From the NCBI GenBank assembly GCA_026724425.1, contig JAIUCV010000347.1, positions 806,001 through 870,000 of the forward strand: DNA of 64,000 nucleotides. The letters run 5' to 3'. The DNA comes from Erythrophleum ivorense. Its lineage: Eukaryota > Streptophyta > Magnoliopsida > Fabales > Fabaceae. A model generated the notes under the pieces. The model was not told the origin of the DNA. It did not search any database and was given only the letters and a program-made list of their open reading frames with translations. Shown in pieces: positions 62,262 through 64,000 of the stretch (positions within the stretch are counted from its first letter, which is position 1; every line of letters starts with the position of its first letter). Both the position numbers and the translations under genes were made by a program.

Positions 62262-63747
62262 ATTTGCGCCCAAGAAGTTTAGTTTTGGAAGCATTGCATT
62301 AAGGAAAAATAAAGCTTTTAGCTAAGGTGACTTTAATGAATATTACTTTGCTCTTCTTGCTCTTCATTTTAATCTAAGTAATTTCTAAAATAGTGGTGAT
62401 TTTTTATTTTGATGATGGAATATAGTGAGCTCTAGGTGTGGTTTTGGTGAGGAAGTGGATTAGGGATTTGAAGTCAGGTAAGTTCTCCATCAACCAGGTT
62501 TCTTGCATGTTGTTTTCAAGTGAAGTTTCCATTGATGCTCTATTTCTTGTTTGGCTATGGGGTGTTTAATGAAAGAGAAGATGAAAGCTTGAAATTCAAG
62601 TTATTGATGCTTATGAGAGGGAAGATATGGTGTGTTGGAGGTAAATTCTTTTATAACTCAACTTTTAACTTTTGACTTTGTAAGGAATTACACTTAGTTG
62701 TTTTTCTTTGGTTGGGTGACATATAGGAGCTTTCTAGATTGTTAAATCAAATGCTTATGAAATTAAAGGCTATTAGTGAGCTTAATAACTAAAAGCTAGG
62801 ATTTGATAAAGTAATCTCCCCTTTTTGGATCTTATAGAAAGAGGCATTAATGTTTGTTTTATGGCTAGTTAGATAAAAATTGTATCATCAAAGAGAAGGA
62901 AAGTTATCTTATGAAGGGAAAATTAGGAAGTCACAGATTGAATTCTTGAAGTATAAGAAAGGCAGAAGTAGAGTGGTAAGTAATTCCACTATACTGGTTC
63001 TTTGATGATGAGGCTTGAAACAAGAATTAGGAATTCAATATTATGTGTTTTCTTACACATGACCAAATGAATGAAGTTGAATGGAGGACTTAGTATTGTT
63101 GGAACTTAAATAGTGGAAAAGGGAAGTCTCAGTTGAGATATCAAAAAGTTGAGCTTGGTATGTACATGTTAGACTTAGTGCCTACTAATTGCAAATGACT
63201 AGAAAGAGTTCCTATATATTCTTGATTAAATTGTATGTATGGTGTTTAGATTTGTAATATTCAATATTTTGGCACTATACTAAATGAAAGTTATTATTTT
63301 TTTACTAAGGTAAACTCTCATATCAAAGTAAACCAGATAAGGAAAAAGAGTAAAAGCCCAATTAGAGAAGAAAAATGGACTAAAAAGTCAAGTTCTAGGC
63401 CCAGAAGAAATAATAGTAATGAATCTGATAGTACATTAGAGATAAATTAGAAAAAATTAATATTTAATATGATAATGAGAGAGTAAGATATTTTCCATCT
63501 CAATATGGCTAAATGAGGTTAGCAGAGTAGCTAAGGTGAATAAAATTGATCAAAACCCTAATGGCACACAAAATGAAAAAACTAGTACTCAAATTATAAT
63601 TAAATTGTTTTAAGCTATTTTGAGCCACTACAAATCCAGAGAATGATTATATGAGTACATAAGATCTTAAAATATCATATGCTTCAGAGTTATCCAGAAA
63701 GATTGAGTTTTTTAGGTAGAATATGAGTGAAATGAATGTAGTGGCAA
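62262..63747. other. Uncharacterised 1.5-kb interval between two LTRs
   Basis: AT-rich sequence not related to family X. The flanking LTRs J and M have the same orientation, so an internal region was considered, but there is no polypurine tract next to 62261 and no tRNA-complementary site next to 63748. Short open stretches exist and no domain was recognised. It may be host intergenic DNA or a very old element. Confidence 0.45.
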
Positions 63748-64000
63748 TGTAACACCATATTTATTTAGCCTATCACATTTCATTTCAAGCTCATTACCTT
63801 GGCCAAGCACAATTTCTCAAAGAAATACCATTAAAATAATAGAATATTTTTACGTTATGTAACAGATAAAATTTTCATTTCATGTCCTGTGAAACATATG
63901 AACCCATCCATCTTATTCTCTCTATTTAATTACATACATAAAACTCAAAATCATCTCAAAATGTGGCCAACAACTCAAGCTTATAACATATATACATAAA
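63748..64000 (-). mobile_element. Family X LTR M, start only (continues beyond window)
   Basis: Begins TGTAACACCATATTTATTTAGCC and follows the family sequence to the end of the window, including the stretch equivalent to the TCATATTTAATTACAT region of other copies. Its other end is not visible. Confidence 0.8.

Overview
This window looks like repeat-dominated nuclear DNA of a vascular plant, probably a dicot. It is AT-rich and contains no host gene that I can recognise. Almost every base belongs to long terminal repeats (LTRs) of one retrotransposon family, here called family X, inserted into one another. Two elements of other origin sit inside these LTRs: an integrated pararetrovirus (Caulimoviridae, Petuvirus/Florendovirus-like) and a truncated Athila/Tat-like Ty3 element. 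No species can be named from the sequence alone.

Family X has LTRs of about 3.4-3.7 kb that start near TGTAATATCC / TGTAACATCC and end near ATGGTGTTACA. Its orientation is fixed by one complete copy at 5632-24964 on the minus strand. That copy has a 5' LTR at 21251-24964, an initiator-tRNA-Met primer-binding site at 21234-21245, an internal region of about 4.6 kb without recognisable gag-pol, a polypurine tract at 16639-16652 and a 3' LTR at 5632-16638. Within the LTR, a TATA box lies about 590 bp from the 5' end, so U3 is short and R-U5 is about 3.1 kb. Most copies carry two conserved features in R-U5: a nested stem-loop and a degenerate tandem array with a period of about 30 bp.

Layout: 1-25420 is an old LTR remnant (L1a), broken by solo LTR A (1334-5025) and by complete element B (5632-24964). 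B carries the pararetrovirus (8751-16006) in its 3' LTR. 25421-25689 is an AT-rich spacer and 25690-28047 is a second remnant (L1b). From 28048 to 50852 LTRs are nested six deep: L0 contains L2 (28071-48729), which contains C (28285-46627, plus), which contains D (29893-44825, minus), which contains E (31528-38913, minus), which contains F (34269-37966, plus). D also contains G (40376-44171, plus). Exact 5-bp target-site duplications mark A, L2, C, D, G and H; near-exact ones mark B and F. 50853-52571 is uncharacterised. H (52572-55968, plus) is another solo LTR. 56038-62261 is a chimeric pair of LTR fragments (I and J) with the truncated Athila/Tat-like element K (57992-61087). 62262-63747 is uncharacterised, and another LTR (M) starts at 63748 and runs off the window.

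The pararetrovirus is on the minus strand: primer-binding site, movement protein, coiled-coil linker, coat protein with zinc knuckle, aspartic protease, reverse transcriptase, RNase H, C-terminal extension, then promoter and leader. It is broken by many stops and frameshifts. Its ends carry a 122-bp direct repeat that stops at the primer-binding site, as expected for integration of a linear replication product opened at that discontinuity.

No rRNA, tRNA or CRISPR array was seen.
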